From NCBI RefSeq assembly GCF_018860565.1, contig NZ_JAHKPS010000013.1, positions 122,413-186,412 on the forward strand: 64,000 bases of DNA, in the 5' to 3' direction. The notes under the pieces were generated by a model, which was not told the DNA's origin, did no database searches, and saw only the letters and a program-made list of their open reading frames with translations. A program made the translations under genes and the position numbers. Source of the DNA: Winogradskyella psychrotolerans (GTDB taxonomy: Bacteria > Bacteroidota > Bacteroidia > Flavobacteriales > Flavobacteriaceae). Below, in pieces: positions 1-10,119 of this stretch (within the stretch, counting starts at the first letter, position 1; each line of letters starts with the position of its first letter).

Positions 1-223
1 GCGAAGATTCACTGAAAGTAAATCAAAAAATATATAAAGCGTAAAAGCATAAAAAAAGGCCATAGCAATGCCCTAGCATTGTGAACTTTTACTATTGTAC
101 AGCTCACGCTCACCCGCGAAGATTCACTGAAAGTAAATCAAAAAATATATAAAGCGTTAAAGCATAAAAAAAGGCCATAGCAATGCCCTAGCATTGCAAA
201 CTTTTACTATTGTAAAGCTCACC
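1..223. repeat. Tandem 115-bp repeat, two copies, with hairpins
   Basis: Copy 1 starts at base 1 and copy 2 at base 116. The shared part is about 107 bp with about four mismatches, and similarity ends near 223. Each copy holds a small stem-loop, perfect in copy 2 (GCAATGC, loop CCTA, GCATTGC), and a near-palindrome GATTCACT-gaa-AGTAAATC. The array may continue to the left of the window. The rest of the stretch up to the gene at 413 holds nothing I recognise. Confidence 0.85.
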
Positions 224-412
224 TTCTATGTATTAAGCAAAGCAAAATCGAGTACAACAAAAATTTAAAAAATCTATAATAGTGTGCCAGCACAACCAAT
301 AGTAACCACCTCACAACTCAACCATACCTAAATGATTAATATTTAAACGGTTTGAGTTAAAATCATGAAATTTATACCACTATATTTAAATTGAATTTTA
401 AATAGTAATCTT

Positions 413-856
413 ATGAAAACAACATATCCCTTTTTAGCCTTAGCACTATTAACGCTTTCTTTTTCTTGTAAAAATGAAACCTCAAAAGAAAGCATAGACA
501 CTAGAAATCCAATGAACGAAGAACTTACCGATACCAGAAATTATGAAAAGGATGGCAATTTTGAAGAAGACGTTTATACCTACAAGGAAAAAACCGGTGA
601 CATAGACCAAAACTGGAATCTAAACAACCCAGAACGACAAATGCGTTTATTTGCGCAATTTAAAATGAGCGACGATCAACAACAACGCTATGAAACGGCA
701 CTCGCCAATTGGATGGATTCCAATACAGAACCCCCTTATAAAAACCTTTCGGCTAACGACCGTATCGACGCAGAAGCTAATATCTTAGAGACTATCCTAG
801 ATAAAGAACAGTTTAACCGTTATAAGCAATGGGCTAATGCTAATGACAAACGTTAG
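413..856 (+). CDS. Small lipoprotein of unknown function
   Basis: 147 residues. The N-terminus is a lipoprotein signal: a hydrophobic stretch followed by a lipobox ending LSFSC, with the acceptor Cys at about residue 19. The mature part is hydrophilic and rich in Asp, Glu and Asn. Its second half (residues about 75-147) looks helical, with repeated acidic and aromatic residues, and ends in a DKEQFNRYKQW-type segment reminiscent of small periplasmic helical proteins; no family could be named. It stands alone, between the tandem repeat and a convergent gene. The signal peptide fixes the start. Confidence 0.75.
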   Translation: MKTTYPFLALALLTLSFSCKNETSKESIDTRNPMNEELTDTRNYEKDGNFEEDVYTYKEKTGDIDQNWNLNNPERQMRLFAQFKMSDDQQQRYETALANWMDSNTEPPYKNLSANDRIDAEANILETILDKEQFNRYKQWANANDKR

Positions 857-890
857 TTACGCCCTTGCGAGGACACAGAACAAAGCAATC

Positions 891-1307
<417 letters not shown>

Positions 1308-1339
1308 TTATAAATATACTTCTAAAGAATATAAAAATA

Positions 1340-1366
1340 AAAAGTGCACATTTAAAAATGTGCACC
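1340..1366 (-). terminator. Intrinsic terminator of the LuxR/TPR-kinase operon
   Basis: A perfect 10-bp stem, GTGCACATTT (1344-1353) and AAATGTGCAC (1356-1365), with a 2-base loop. On the minus strand it is followed by a T-rich run (complement of the A-rich bases 1330-1343). It lies about 100 bases past the stop of the response regulator gene. Confidence 0.75.
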
Positions 1367-1468
1367 CTACCCTCTTCCTTAGAATAATATATTAATAGCA
1401 AATAACAATGTGCCGTAAAGTTAAAAATGATTTAGCTAATTACCTTACGGTTTTCCTTAATCGGAAAA

Positions 1469-2134
1469 TTAAATAAGCCCTAAATCTTTTACAATGGCCA
1501 CTAAATGTATGGCATTTTTAGCTTTAAACTGCACTCTAAGTTTATTTAAATGTTTTTCTACAGAACTTAAACTGCTTGGAGATATTTCATGATGCTTTAG
1601 AAACTTACTAATTTCTTCTTGAGATAAACCCTTAGAAAGTTGTTTTAGCAATACAATGTCGTAGTCTCTTATTTCTAAGTCTGTACTAGGACGCAAAGCC
1701 TGCTCTATTTGTGGTGAAATGTAAATATTATCATGATAAACCGATTGAATAGCTGCCTTAAGCTCATTAAGACCTTGTCGGCCTTTGCACACATAAGCAT
1801 TAGCCTTATGTGTTTGAATTAAAGTTCTTACCCTTTGCAAACGATCCTCTACTGAATACACAATAATCTTTAACTCAGGATACTCTTGTTTTAATTGTTT
1901 TACTAAAGCTTCACCAGAAGCATAAGTTTGAGATCTATGGTCTGTTTTAAAAGATAAATCTGTAATTAATAAATGATAAGGCTCTGCTTTTTGGTACGCA
2001 TTTTTAACTTTTAAATAAGCATCATCACAGTACTGTACTTGTGTTACATCTGTAATGCCAAGGCCTTCTAAAACCGTGCCCACACCTTGATTGATACTCC
2101 CTAAATCATCGGATATTAATACTTTTGAAAACAT
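1469..2134 (-). CDS. LuxR-type response regulator
   Basis: 221 residues. An N-terminal receiver domain (about 1-130) has the acidic pair ISDD near residue 9 and the probable phospho-acceptor Asp in LLITDLSF, around residue 59. A C-terminal LuxR/NarL-type helix-turn-helix (about 155-221) carries LSKGLSQEEISKFL and a recognition helix near SSVEKHLNKL. The gene starts one base after the stop of the upstream TPR sensor kinase, so the two are co-translated and form a two-component pair. The target is unknown; the divergent LamG/T9SS gene is a candidate by position only. Confidence 0.9.
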   Translation of the reverse strand: MFSKVLISDDLGSINQGVGTVLEGLGITDVTQVQYCDDAYLKVKNAYQKAEPYHLLITDLSFKTDHRSQTYASGEALVKQLKQEYPELKIIVYSVEDRLQRVRTLIQTHKANAYVCKGRQGLNELKAAIQSVYHDNIYISPQIEQALRPSTDLEIRDYDIVLLKQLSKGLSQEEISKFLKHHEISPSSLSSVEKHLNKLRVQFKAKNAIHLVAIVKDLGLI

Positions 2135-2135
2135 A

Positions 2136-3806
2136 TTAAATTATAACTTGTGCTTTAAAGCCTTTATTAATTTCTGAATCAAAAGTAATTGATCCGTTGA
2201 TAGATTCAATACGGTTTTCCGCATTTTGCAAACCATCGCTTTTAATAATATTACTACCAACACCATTATCGTTATAGTCAATGGTTATTTTTTTATGGGT
2301 TTGACTAAAGTTTAAAACAACAATAGAGGCTTTACTATGTTTACGCATATTGGTCATTAATTCTTGTAAGACCCTGTAAAGAATTATTTTTTTTATATCA
2401 GACAAGCCATTCCAATTAATGTTCGAACTGTTTTTAGTAATCACATTAACATCCTTAGTTCTATAGCTAGATAGTAAATCATAAATTTGCGCATTAAAAT
2501 TACCCTTCACATCTATAACACTATTTTCTTTTGAAATATCTCTTGTTCTAACATAAATATCTTCTAAATCGTCTAAAAGCTCCTCATTTACATGGTCGCT
2601 ATTCTGAAGTTTAGTCATGACATGATAAACGTCATTAGCGACTTCATCATGCACTTTTTTAGAAATACGAGTTTCTGTATGATAGACCTGTTGTAATTTT
2701 TCTTTTTTGTGCTTATCATTAAGTTTGAGCACTACAAATACAGTTAATAGTATCACAAAGCCTGCTATAGACTGAACAACCAGACGTTTAAATTTCTCTT
2801 TCTCCTTTAAAATTTCATTTTCATCTGCACGTTTTTTCTCTTTAAAAAATTCATACTTACTTGATGCAAACTGATTTTTAAACACCTGATTTGCCAAATT
2901 AATACTATCATTCAATGTCTTAAACCTAATAACCTCCTTATCATTCTTCAGTGTCATTTTAAACCCTAAAACATGAGCTTCATAATATTTATTTCCACTA
3001 GTCTTAGCCAAGGTTAACGCCTTATCCGTATATGCTAGTGCCTGACTTTTCTGATTTCTATCACTATAGTACTCCGCTAGATGCAAGTAACTGGTAATTA
3101 ATCCAGAATACGATTCTACAGCTTTTCTCATATCCAATCCTTTCTCTAAATTGCCTAAAGCCTCAGGATGATCAATTTTGGATTGCGCGTAACCCAAATT
3201 ATCATACAGCCTGGCAACTTTAGTTTTAGATTCATTTTCAATACTAAAATCTAAAACACTTAAATAATCTGCTATAGCGTCTTTATACCTTTCTTCTTTA
3301 AGGTACACATTTGCGCGATTTTTTATAATAGTACTCTTACTGTTAAAAGCATCTGCAATAGCAATAGCTTTATTATAATAATTTAAAGACAAGTCATTGT
3401 TCTCTAAGTCTTCATTAATAAGTCCTAGATGATTATATAATGCTGTTCGAGATTCATTTTCTAAAGAATCCTTTATACTAGAATGATCTAACAGTTTTAG
3501 AGCTTCAACGGCATAATTCTCACTTTCATGTAAAAGTCCTTTTTTCCTAAGAGCAATAGAAATTAAACGCAAATCGTATATAGCGCCAATAGTATCTAAC
3601 CGTTCTAATTTAGCATCTTTAGAATTTAAATAGAATCTAAACCCCTTTGTTAAATCCGAAATATTTTTGGGTTTTAAAATTAAACGTCTGTAGTCTGTAC
3701 TGTCTTCTTCTTGTTGTTGTCCGTAACAATTTTGATTAGCGCTAATGCTGAATAATAACATTAGGAGAAGGCAAAAAAAAAGAGAAGAAATTTTAGTTGA
3801 AATCAT
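2136..3806 (-). CDS. TPR-containing sensor histidine kinase
   Basis: 556 residues. A signal peptide (1-29) is followed by tetratricopeptide repeats (about 70-290) that should lie in the periplasm, one membrane segment (about 343-361), and a cytoplasmic kinase. The kinase has a HisKA_3-like dimerisation helix with the probable phospho-His in KKVHDEVANDVYH (about residue 388) and a C-terminal HATPase ending in DNGVGSN and GLQNAENRI motifs. This is the NarX/DesK-like class that partners LuxR-type regulators, consistent with the regulator gene one base downstream. The input signal cannot be told from the sequence. Confidence 0.92.
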   Translation of the reverse strand: MISTKISSLFFCLLLMLLFSISANQNCYGQQQEEDSTDYRRLILKPKNISDLTKGFRFYLNSKDAKLERLDTIGAIYDLRLISIALRKKGLLHESENYAVEALKLLDHSSIKDSLENESRTALYNHLGLINEDLENNDLSLNYYNKAIAIADAFNSKSTIIKNRANVYLKEERYKDAIADYLSVLDFSIENESKTKVARLYDNLGYAQSKIDHPEALGNLEKGLDMRKAVESYSGLITSYLHLAEYYSDRNQKSQALAYTDKALTLAKTSGNKYYEAHVLGFKMTLKNDKEVIRFKTLNDSINLANQVFKNQFASSKYEFFKEKKRADENEILKEKEKFKRLVVQSIAGFVILLTVFVVLKLNDKHKKEKLQQVYHTETRISKKVHDEVANDVYHVMTKLQNSDHVNEELLDDLEDIYVRTRDISKENSVIDVKGNFNAQIYDLLSSYRTKDVNVITKNSSNINWNGLSDIKKIILYRVLQELMTNMRKHSKASIVVLNFSQTHKKITIDYNDNGVGSNIIKSDGLQNAENRIESINGSITFDSEINKGFKAQVII

Positions 3807-4156
3807 TCCCCTAAAATAATAATAAATTTAATACTAACTAGTCATACCTACTGATGGAATTGTAGAATAAAAGTGAAGTGATAGATGCGTAATATCTTCT
3901 CTTTTTTTTAATATGCTTGCGATTATATTTTCATCTACCAACCTCTAAAAGTTAGATAAAAAGAATGCTAAACTGAAGAAAATCACATATCGTATAATTA
4001 CCTAAAATTAATTATATATCCATCAATTTAAAACAGAAACATCAAGTAAGGTTTACAAATACAGGCGAGACAACACAAAAAACACGACTCATTTAGTCTA
4101 CCTGAGCAAGGCTTAAAACGGCAAAAAGCCACAAAAAATACATTTAATCGGATTTA

Positions 4157-4188
4157 TTTGCATTTAATGGATAAAAATATTATGTTTG
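4157..4188 (+). promoter_or_regulatory. Bacteroidetes-type promoter of the LamG gene
   Basis: TTTG (4157-4160) and TATGTTTG (4181-4188) are separated by 20 bases, matching the -33/-7 consensus of the Bacteroidetes housekeeping sigma factor. The start codon is at 4229. The remainder of the 422-base gap (3807-4228) is AT-rich and shows no other gene, hairpin or RNA that I can support. Confidence 0.7.
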
Positions 4189-4228
4189 TCGAATAATTTA
4201 GTCCCAAACTAAATAAATTTAACCACTT

Positions 4229-6991
4229 ATGGATCGTGTTCATATTATATTGAAACGCTTTACATTATGCTTATTGCTTATGTATGCGTTTAATGCTTTC
4301 TCTTACAATACTTTAATTCCAGATGATAAGCTATCTGAATATGAAGATTGTAACGGCAAAGACAATAATTCGGATTTTACAGATACTTTTAACGCAACAA
4401 GTATATCATCTGAACCACCTGTAGATATAGACGGAAAATTCCAGCTTTATTTTGACGGTGTTGATGATTATGTTGAAGACGCCTCACTATTAAGCGGATG
4501 GCAAGAAGTTTCATTAATGGCATGGGTAAAAATTGATCCATCAGGACCAATGATTCAAACCATAGTTGGTCAAGATAATTTTTCTTTATTTTTAGTCTTT
4601 AACCGCTTAGTCGTTAAAACTAACAGTAGCTCTATAAGCACCCCCATGATATTACCCTCCAATCAATGGATGCATATTAGCGCAACATATAGTAATATTG
4701 AAAACCGACTAAAACTATACGTCAATGGAGAAGAAGTAAATAACATTTATCTTAACGGCGGCCCTCTTAATACAGATAGCACACCATTTTATGTTGGGAG
4801 AAGATATTACGGAACAGATAAATGGCATTTTAAAGGGCATATAGACGAAGTAAGACTTTTTAACAAAGCGCTTTCTAATGAACAAATTCAAAAAATAGTA
4901 TACCAAGAAATTGAAAATAATGGCAATGTTCGCGGTACAGAAATCCCCATAAATATCAGCAGCTTATCTTGGTCTAATCTCATTAGATATTACCGTTTTG
5001 ATAGTTATAGAGGAAATATTACAGACAACTTAACTACGCCAGCTATTGACACAGGTACAGGCGCAACACTACACAACATTGCCACTAGTCAGATTGTACC
5101 TCAATCAGCACCAATGCCATTTGTTACACAACGTAGTGGCAGCTTAGATGCTGCTGTTGAAAATACGGCAGATGGAGTTAATGGAGATGATGTCATAACT
5201 TACGATTGGTCTATTGTTAGAGTAGAACACAATAATGTTACCTATAATAGTAAACAAACGCATTTAGGTTTAATTATTAATGAAAACGATGCCAGTTCTA
5301 ATCCCATAGAATATCATGTCACAAACGACTCAGAATTAAACATATCTTGGTATTTAAAATTAGATGGTTTTATTGATCTCGAAGGCGAATCTCAATTAGT
5401 ACAAGGTGAAGATAGTATCCTCGATTCTGCAAGTATTGGTAAAATAGAACGTGACCAACAAGGTACTGCAGATACTTATACTTACAACTATTGGTCTTCT
5501 CCTGTTAAAATGCAAAATTCAGCATCAAATAATTTTAGGGTTATGGATGTCATGAAAGATGGTTCAGATCCTAACAACCCCATCAATATCAACTTTTCAT
5601 CTTCTGGTTACGATGGTGCTGCAACTAGTCCTATTAAGATTGCTGACTATTGGATATGGAAATACGCCAATCTACCAACTAATACATATTCAGCATGGCA
5701 ACATATTAGAAAAACAGGTACTCTATCACCTGGTGAAGGATTTACCATGAAAGGCCCAGGAACAGGTTCAATTTCTACACCACAAAATTATGTGTTTTCA
5801 GGTAAGCCAAACAATGGCGATATTAACCTTACATTGGCAGCTAACAATGATTATTTAGTAGGAAACCCATACCCTTCAGCTATAGATGCCCATGAATTTA
5901 TTCGAGATAATGGTCCAACATTAGACTATGACAATACTCCAGTTCCAGACTCCACGCCTTTAATAAGCGGTACGCTTTATTTTTGGAATCATTGGGGAGG
6001 TGGTTCTCATTATTTACAAGATTATCAAGGCGGATATGCTACTTACAACTTTTCTGGAGCAGTAGCTGCAGCCTACAAGGCTAATAATCATCCAGATGTG
6101 GCTTCAGGAGGTACACCTACAAAAAAACCAGGACGTTATATTCCTATTGGGCAAGCGTTCTTTGTCACTGGAGAAAACTCTGGAACTATTAATTTTAACA
6201 ACGGACAACGTATCTTTAAAACTGAAGATAATTCTTCGGTATTTATAAGAAGTGCATTTAATAATACAACTCCAACTAGTGAAACTAATAATACTGATGA
6301 TGGTGATGACAGAATGAAATTTAGAATAGGATTTAATTCAGTAAATACCATTCATCGTCAATTATTATTAACCATAGACGATAATGCAACTCCTGGTGTT
6401 GATTGGGCTTATGATGGCAAATTAAACGAAACCCAAATAGATGATATGTTTTGGGTAATTAATACTGATGCGTATATCATTCAAGCCAGTAATGAAGCAG
6501 ACATTAATACCACATACCCTTTAGGAATTAAAACAGATATGGATGGTATCAATTCAATAATGATTGATGCATTAGAACATGTTCCTGACAATTTTAATGT
6601 GTATTTACATGACATGGAACTAGATGTCTATCATGATTTAAGAGCTAGTAATTACGATATTTTCTTAAATGAAGGAGAATATTTAGATCGTTTTGAAATC
6701 ACTTTTGGTACACCAGAACAAGTATTAGGTATTGGTGATCAAATAGCAAGTCATATAGATGTATTATACTCAAATACTATTGAAAAAATTGTACTTGTTA
6801 ATCCAAATCAATTACACGTAAAATCTATGACTTTGTATAATATGCTAGGTCAATCTGTTTACACAATTAACAACATAGCACAACGTAATTATTCAGAATA
6901 TAAAATAAGTAATTTAACTGTTGGTACTTATATTATCAAATTACAAACCGAAACGGGTTCCTTAGTAACCAAAAAAGTATTAATAAAATAG
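4229..6991 (+). CDS. LamG-domain surface protein with T9SS sorting domain
   Basis: 920 residues. A signal peptide (about 1-26) is followed by a LamG/concanavalin-like domain (about 70-225; FYVGRRYYG and GHIDEVRLFNKALS are typical of its end). A long middle region shows no catalytic signature. The last ~75 residues form a type A T9SS C-terminal sorting domain (MTLYNMLGQSVY, LTVGTYIIKL, TKKVLIK). The protein should be exported by Sec, passed through the type IX system and attached to, or released from, the surface. LamG domains often bind glycans; the ligand is not inferable. It is divergent from the TPR-kinase/LuxR pair. Confidence 0.88.
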   Translation: MDRVHIILKRFTLCLLLMYAFNAFSYNTLIPDDKLSEYEDCNGKDNNSDFTDTFNATSISSEPPVDIDGKFQLYFDGVDDYVEDASLLSGWQEVSLMAWVKIDPSGPMIQTIVGQDNFSLFLVFNRLVVKTNSSSISTPMILPSNQWMHISATYSNIENRLKLYVNGEEVNNIYLNGGPLNTDSTPFYVGRRYYGTDKWHFKGHIDEVRLFNKALSNEQIQKIVYQEIENNGNVRGTEIPINISSLSWSNLIRYYRFDSYRGNITDNLTTPAIDTGTGATLHNIATSQIVPQSAPMPFVTQRSGSLDAAVENTADGVNGDDVITYDWSIVRVEHNNVTYNSKQTHLGLIINENDASSNPIEYHVTNDSELNISWYLKLDGFIDLEGESQLVQGEDSILDSASIGKIERDQQGTADTYTYNYWSSPVKMQNSASNNFRVMDVMKDGSDPNNPININFSSSGYDGAATSPIKIADYWIWKYANLPTNTYSAWQHIRKTGTLSPGEGFTMKGPGTGSISTPQNYVFSGKPNNGDINLTLAANNDYLVGNPYPSAIDAHEFIRDNGPTLDYDNTPVPDSTPLISGTLYFWNHWGGGSHYLQDYQGGYATYNFSGAVAAAYKANNHPDVASGGTPTKKPGRYIPIGQAFFVTGENSGTINFNNGQRIFKTEDNSSVFIRSAFNNTTPTSETNNTDDGDDRMKFRIGFNSVNTIHRQLLLTIDDNATPGVDWAYDGKLNETQIDDMFWVINTDAYIIQASNEADINTTYPLGIKTDMDGINSIMIDALEHVPDNFNVYLHDMELDVYHDLRASNYDIFLNEGEYLDRFEITFGTPEQVLGIGDQIASHIDVLYSNTIEKIVLVNPNQLHVKSMTLYNMLGQSVYTINNIAQRNYSEYKISNLTVGTYIIKLQTETGSLVTKKVLIK

Positions 6992-7015
6992 TTGATTGTT
7001 TTTAGTTAGTGATTA

Positions 7016-7051
7016 GAAAAGTCTCAGTCTACTTAAAACTGAGGCTTTTCT
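7016..7051. terminator. Bidirectional terminator between LamG gene and hisS
   Basis: The stem pairs AAAAG-t-CTCAGT (7017-7028) with ACTGAG-g-CTTTT (7037-7048), with A and T tracts on its two sides. It serves the convergent gene ends at 6991 and 7051. Confidence 0.75.
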
Positions 7052-8433
7052 TATTTTAGTACCTCTAATAACTCCTCAAAGGAAAATTTATTTTGCGCTC
7101 CAGAATCCATATTTTTAAGCGTGAATAACTTAGCCTTAACTTCCTCTTCACCAACCAAAACTACAAACGGAATATGGCGACGATTCGCATAATTCATTTG
7201 TTTTTTCATTTGCTTACCTGAAACTGCGGCATCTGGAAATAATTCTGCTTTTACATTAGCTTGTCGTAATTTAGTTACAGCATTCAAACTAAATAACGCT
7301 TCTTCATCTCCAAAATTAATAAAGAGTACTTTAGTAGATTCTGTAATGGTCGATGGAAATAATCCCAATTCCTCTAACACCAAATAAATACGATCCAAAC
7401 CAAAGCTAATTCCTACTCCACTCATATCTTTAAGACCAAAGATCCCCGTCAAATCATCATAACGACCGCCTCCACCAATAGAACCCATTTTTACTCCTTC
7501 TGGAGCTGAGACTTCAAAAATGGCTCCTGTATAATAATTTAGTCCTCTTGCTAAAGTAACATCAAGTTGAAGGTTTGCCGTTTTTAATTCTAAGTTGGAA
7601 ATAGCAGTATTTATAAACTCAAGTTCTTCTATGCCTTTTAGTCCAATTTCTGAAGAACTCAAGATAGATTTTAAACTGTCTATCTGATTGCCAAAATCTC
7701 CTTTTAAAGTAAATAACGGTTGAAGCTTAGTAATACCATCTTCAGAAATACCTTTACTACGCATTTCGTCTTTTACTTTCTCCTCACCTATTTTATCTAA
7801 CTTATCTAAAGCCACTGTAAAATCGATGAGTTTATCTTGTGCTCCAATAACTTCTGCAATACCTGATAAGATTTTACGGTTATTAATTTTAATCGTAACA
7901 CCTTCTAATTTTAATGCCGAAAATACAGCATCATACAACTGTACAAACTCGACTTCTTGAAACAAGGATTTAGAACCTACAACATCGGCATCACACTGAT
8001 AGAACTCTCTAAAACGTCCTTTTTGTGGACGGTCTGCACGCCAAACCGGTTGTATTTGGTAACGTTTAAAAGGGAATTCGATGTCGTTTTGGTGTTGTAC
8101 AACGTATCTTGCAAAAGGGACTGTAAGATCGTAACGTAATGCCTTTTCTGAAATTTTAGAAGTTAGTATAGCTTCCGACTTAGACTTATAATCTTCATCT
8201 GAAATTTTTTTCAAAAACTCACCACTATTCAAAATCTTAAAAATCAAGCGATCTCCTTCGTCTCCGTATTTGCCCATCAAGGTATTCGAGTTTTCAAAAC
8301 TTGGAGTTTCAATAGGTTGAAATCCAAAAATTTGAAACTGTGCTTTTATCGTTTCCATGATATAAGAACGCTTTGCAACATCTTCTGCGTTAAAATCTCT
8401 TGTGCCTTTTGGTATACTTGGTTTTTGTGCCAT
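7051..8433 (-). CDS. hisS: Histidine--tRNA ligase
   Basis: 460 residues, usual family length. Class II aminoacyl-tRNA synthetase charging tRNA-His. Visible marks are motif 2 ([13 protein letters not shown], about residue 145), the two histidine-binding signatures ([10 protein letters not shown] near 295 and GGGGRYDDL near 320), motif 3 ([10 protein letters not shown] near 345), and a C-terminal anticodon-binding domain. Start [14 protein letters not shown] is the canonical N-terminus. Two inverted repeats lie directly upstream (8440-8457 and 8511-8554), the first only 6 bases from the start codon. It could be regulated at that leader; this is inference. Confidence 0.97.
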   Translation of the reverse strand: MAQKPSIPKGTRDFNAEDVAKRSYIMETIKAQFQIFGFQPIETPSFENSNTLMGKYGDEGDRLIFKILNSGEFLKKISDEDYKSKSEAILTSKISEKALRYDLTVPFARYVVQHQNDIEFPFKRYQIQPVWRADRPQKGRFREFYQCDADVVGSKSLFQEVEFVQLYDAVFSALKLEGVTIKINNRKILSGIAEVIGAQDKLIDFTVALDKLDKIGEEKVKDEMRSKGISEDGITKLQPLFTLKGDFGNQIDSLKSILSSSEIGLKGIEELEFINTAISNLELKTANLQLDVTLARGLNYYTGAIFEVSAPEGVKMGSIGGGGRYDDLTGIFGLKDMSGVGISFGLDRIYLVLEELGLFPSTITESTKVLFINFGDEEALFSLNAVTKLRQANVKAELFPDAAVSGKQMKKQMNYANRRHIPFVVLVGEEEVKAKLFTLKNMDSGAQNKFSFEELLEVLK

Positions 8434-8439
8434 ATTAAT

Positions 8440-8457
8440 CTCCCACGAAAGTGGGAG
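8440..8457. repeat. GC-rich hairpin 6 nt upstream of hisS
   Basis: CTCCCAC-GAAA-GTGGGAG, a perfect 7-bp stem with a 4-base loop, in very AT-rich surroundings. In the hisS mRNA the stem ends six bases before the AUG, so it could hinder ribosome entry. On the plus strand a T run follows, giving a terminator-like look, but no plus-strand gene ends here. It resembles the short palindromes of the TTCCCGC/GCGGGAA type that I recall as dispersed in flavobacterial intergenic DNA. Confidence 0.7.
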
Positions 8458-8510
8458 TCTTTTTAAGTGAAACTCTATTTTATAAAAAAAACACTTCGAC
8501 TATCCTCCGT

Positions 8511-8554
8511 GTGACTTCATCCTTGAAACTATGAAATTTCTATGATGAAGTCAC
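8511..8554. repeat. 11-bp inverted repeat upstream of hisS
   Basis: GTGACTTCATC (8511-8521) and GATGAAGTCAC (8544-8554) are perfect inverted copies separated by 22 bases. The right arm touches a minus-strand -7 box for hisS (CAAAAATA at 8554-8561, read as TATTTTTG). The arms are centred 33 bases apart, about three helical turns. It could be an operator pair, or a remnant of a dispersed repeat, since the adjacent CACTTCGACT resembles one. Confidence 0.6.
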
Positions 8555-8667
8555 AAAAATATTATAATTTTTAGAGGTCTTACTAAGATAATTGGATTTT
8601 ATAGTAACTTTATGCTACTTAAGTAGTCTTATACTTAAAACAACCCAACTAACGTATCCAAAAAACT

Positions 8668-9909
8668 ATGTTTTCATTAGCTAAAGAGAATATTAGAATT
8701 GCTTTCGACTCTATAAAAAGTCAATTATTACGTACCATACTAACGGTTTTAATAATCGCTATTGGTATTATGGCACTGGTTGGGATTTTAAGTGGTGTAT
8801 CTGCATTAGAAAATACTATTACTGGTAATTTCTTATCTATGGGTTCTAATACTTTTAATTTTCAGCGTTACGAATTTACGGCACAACGCCAAAGCAGTAG
8901 AGAACGACAAAAAATAAATCCAGTGATTAGCTACCGAAATGTAAAAGATTTTGAAGAAAATTATAACTTTCCGTTTACAAAAGTAGCTGTGTCTTTCTTT
9001 GGGACTTCTTCTGCAGAAATAAAATACGAGAGTAAAAAAACCGACCCTGAAGTAGCTGTTATTGGAGCAAATGAGTTTTTTATTGAAAACTCCGGTTTAG
9101 AAATAGAAAATGGCCGTTCTTTAAATGTATTTGATGCAAAAAACGGAAACGCTGTTTGTGTGATTGGTAGCGATTTACACAAAGCCCTGTTTCCTGAAGA
9201 CAACCCTATTGGCAAAACAATTAGCGTTAGAGGCTCTAAATTTAAGGTCATTGGCGTATTAAAAGAAAAAGGATCTACGTTTGGCAACAATCAAGATTTA
9301 AGAGTGATTATGCCTATCCAAAAAGCACGTTCCATCTTTACCAATCCAAATATTAATTACAATTTAAGTGTTAAGGTTGATAAAGGAGACATGCTTGAAG
9401 CAGCAAAAGAAGATGCCATAATAACTTTTAGAAACATTAGAGGCCTTAACCCTATTGAAAAAAATGATTTTGGAATTAAGGGAAGTGATGATTTATTAAA
9501 CCAAGTGGCACAAAATACAGCAGCACTTTATGTAGCTGCTTGGATAATTAGCATTATTACCATTTTTGGATCTACAATTGCCTTAATGAATATTATGCTC
9601 GTTTCCGTTAGCGAACGTACTCGTGAGATTGGTGTAAGAAAAGCGCTTGGCGCTAAGAGCAAAACTATTGCCTTTCAGTTTTTTATGGAAACCATAATCA
9701 TTGGTCAACTTGGTGGTCTATTAGGAACTATTCTTGGTATTTTAATAGGATTAGCAGTTGCCAAAGGATTTGATCTCGAATTCTCTACACCTTGGGTAGC
9801 CATGATTTGGGCTACAAGCATTGCTTTTGTTGTGGCTATTGTTTCTGGTTTATATCCTGCCACAAAAGCTGCAAAATTAGATCCTATTGAGTCTTTACGT
9901 TATGAATAA
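8668..9909 (+). CDS. ABC transporter permease, MacB/FtsX type
   Basis: 413 residues. Membrane segment 1 (about 22-44) is followed by a MacB-type periplasmic core domain (about 45-270) and an FtsX domain with three membrane segments (near 280-305, 335-362 and 375-400), including the family motif SERTREIGVRKALGAKS. It resembles permeases of macrolide/lipoprotein-type mechanotransmission exporters. No ATPase or membrane-fusion gene adjoins it here, so the partner must be elsewhere. A 12-bp palindrome, CTACTTAAGTAG, lies at 8615-8626, about 40 bases before the start. The gap to the next gene (9910-10119) holds no gene. Confidence 0.9.
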   Translation: MFSLAKENIRIAFDSIKSQLLRTILTVLIIAIGIMALVGILSGVSALENTITGNFLSMGSNTFNFQRYEFTAQRQSSRERQKINPVISYRNVKDFEENYNFPFTKVAVSFFGTSSAEIKYESKKTDPEVAVIGANEFFIENSGLEIENGRSLNVFDAKNGNAVCVIGSDLHKALFPEDNPIGKTISVRGSKFKVIGVLKEKGSTFGNNQDLRVIMPIQKARSIFTNPNINYNLSVKVDKGDMLEAAKEDAIITFRNIRGLNPIEKNDFGIKGSDDLLNQVAQNTAALYVAAWIISIITIFGSTIALMNIMLVSVSERTREIGVRKALGAKSKTIAFQFFMETIIIGQLGGLLGTILGILIGLAVAKGFDLEFSTPWVAMIWATSIAFVVAIVSGLYPATKAAKLDPIESLRYE

Positions 9910-10119
9910 AGACTCGTAAAGCCAAGAGTTTTATTCTAATAGAATCCCATTGATAGTTGAGTTTAGCTAATGTCACTGATTCCAGATTTTTGTTATTAAA
10001 CACTTTTTTATCATTTTATTTCTAAATGAAATAACGCATATAACAAAGCCTTTCTATAGCATTGTTAATTACAAATCAAAAGAAAGGCCTATAAATAAAA
10101 GTGACTAAACTAAAGGGTT

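Noticed and set aside
4715-4906. Reading frames on the opposite strand inside the LamG gene (also 6136-6351)
   Set aside because: They are antisense shadows of a well-supported coding region with no start signal or domain.
10048-10088. GCCTTTCT ... AGAAAGGC inverted repeat with a 25-base loop
   Set aside because: The loop is long and no T run follows, so it was not called a terminator of the ABC permease or DUF6495 gene.
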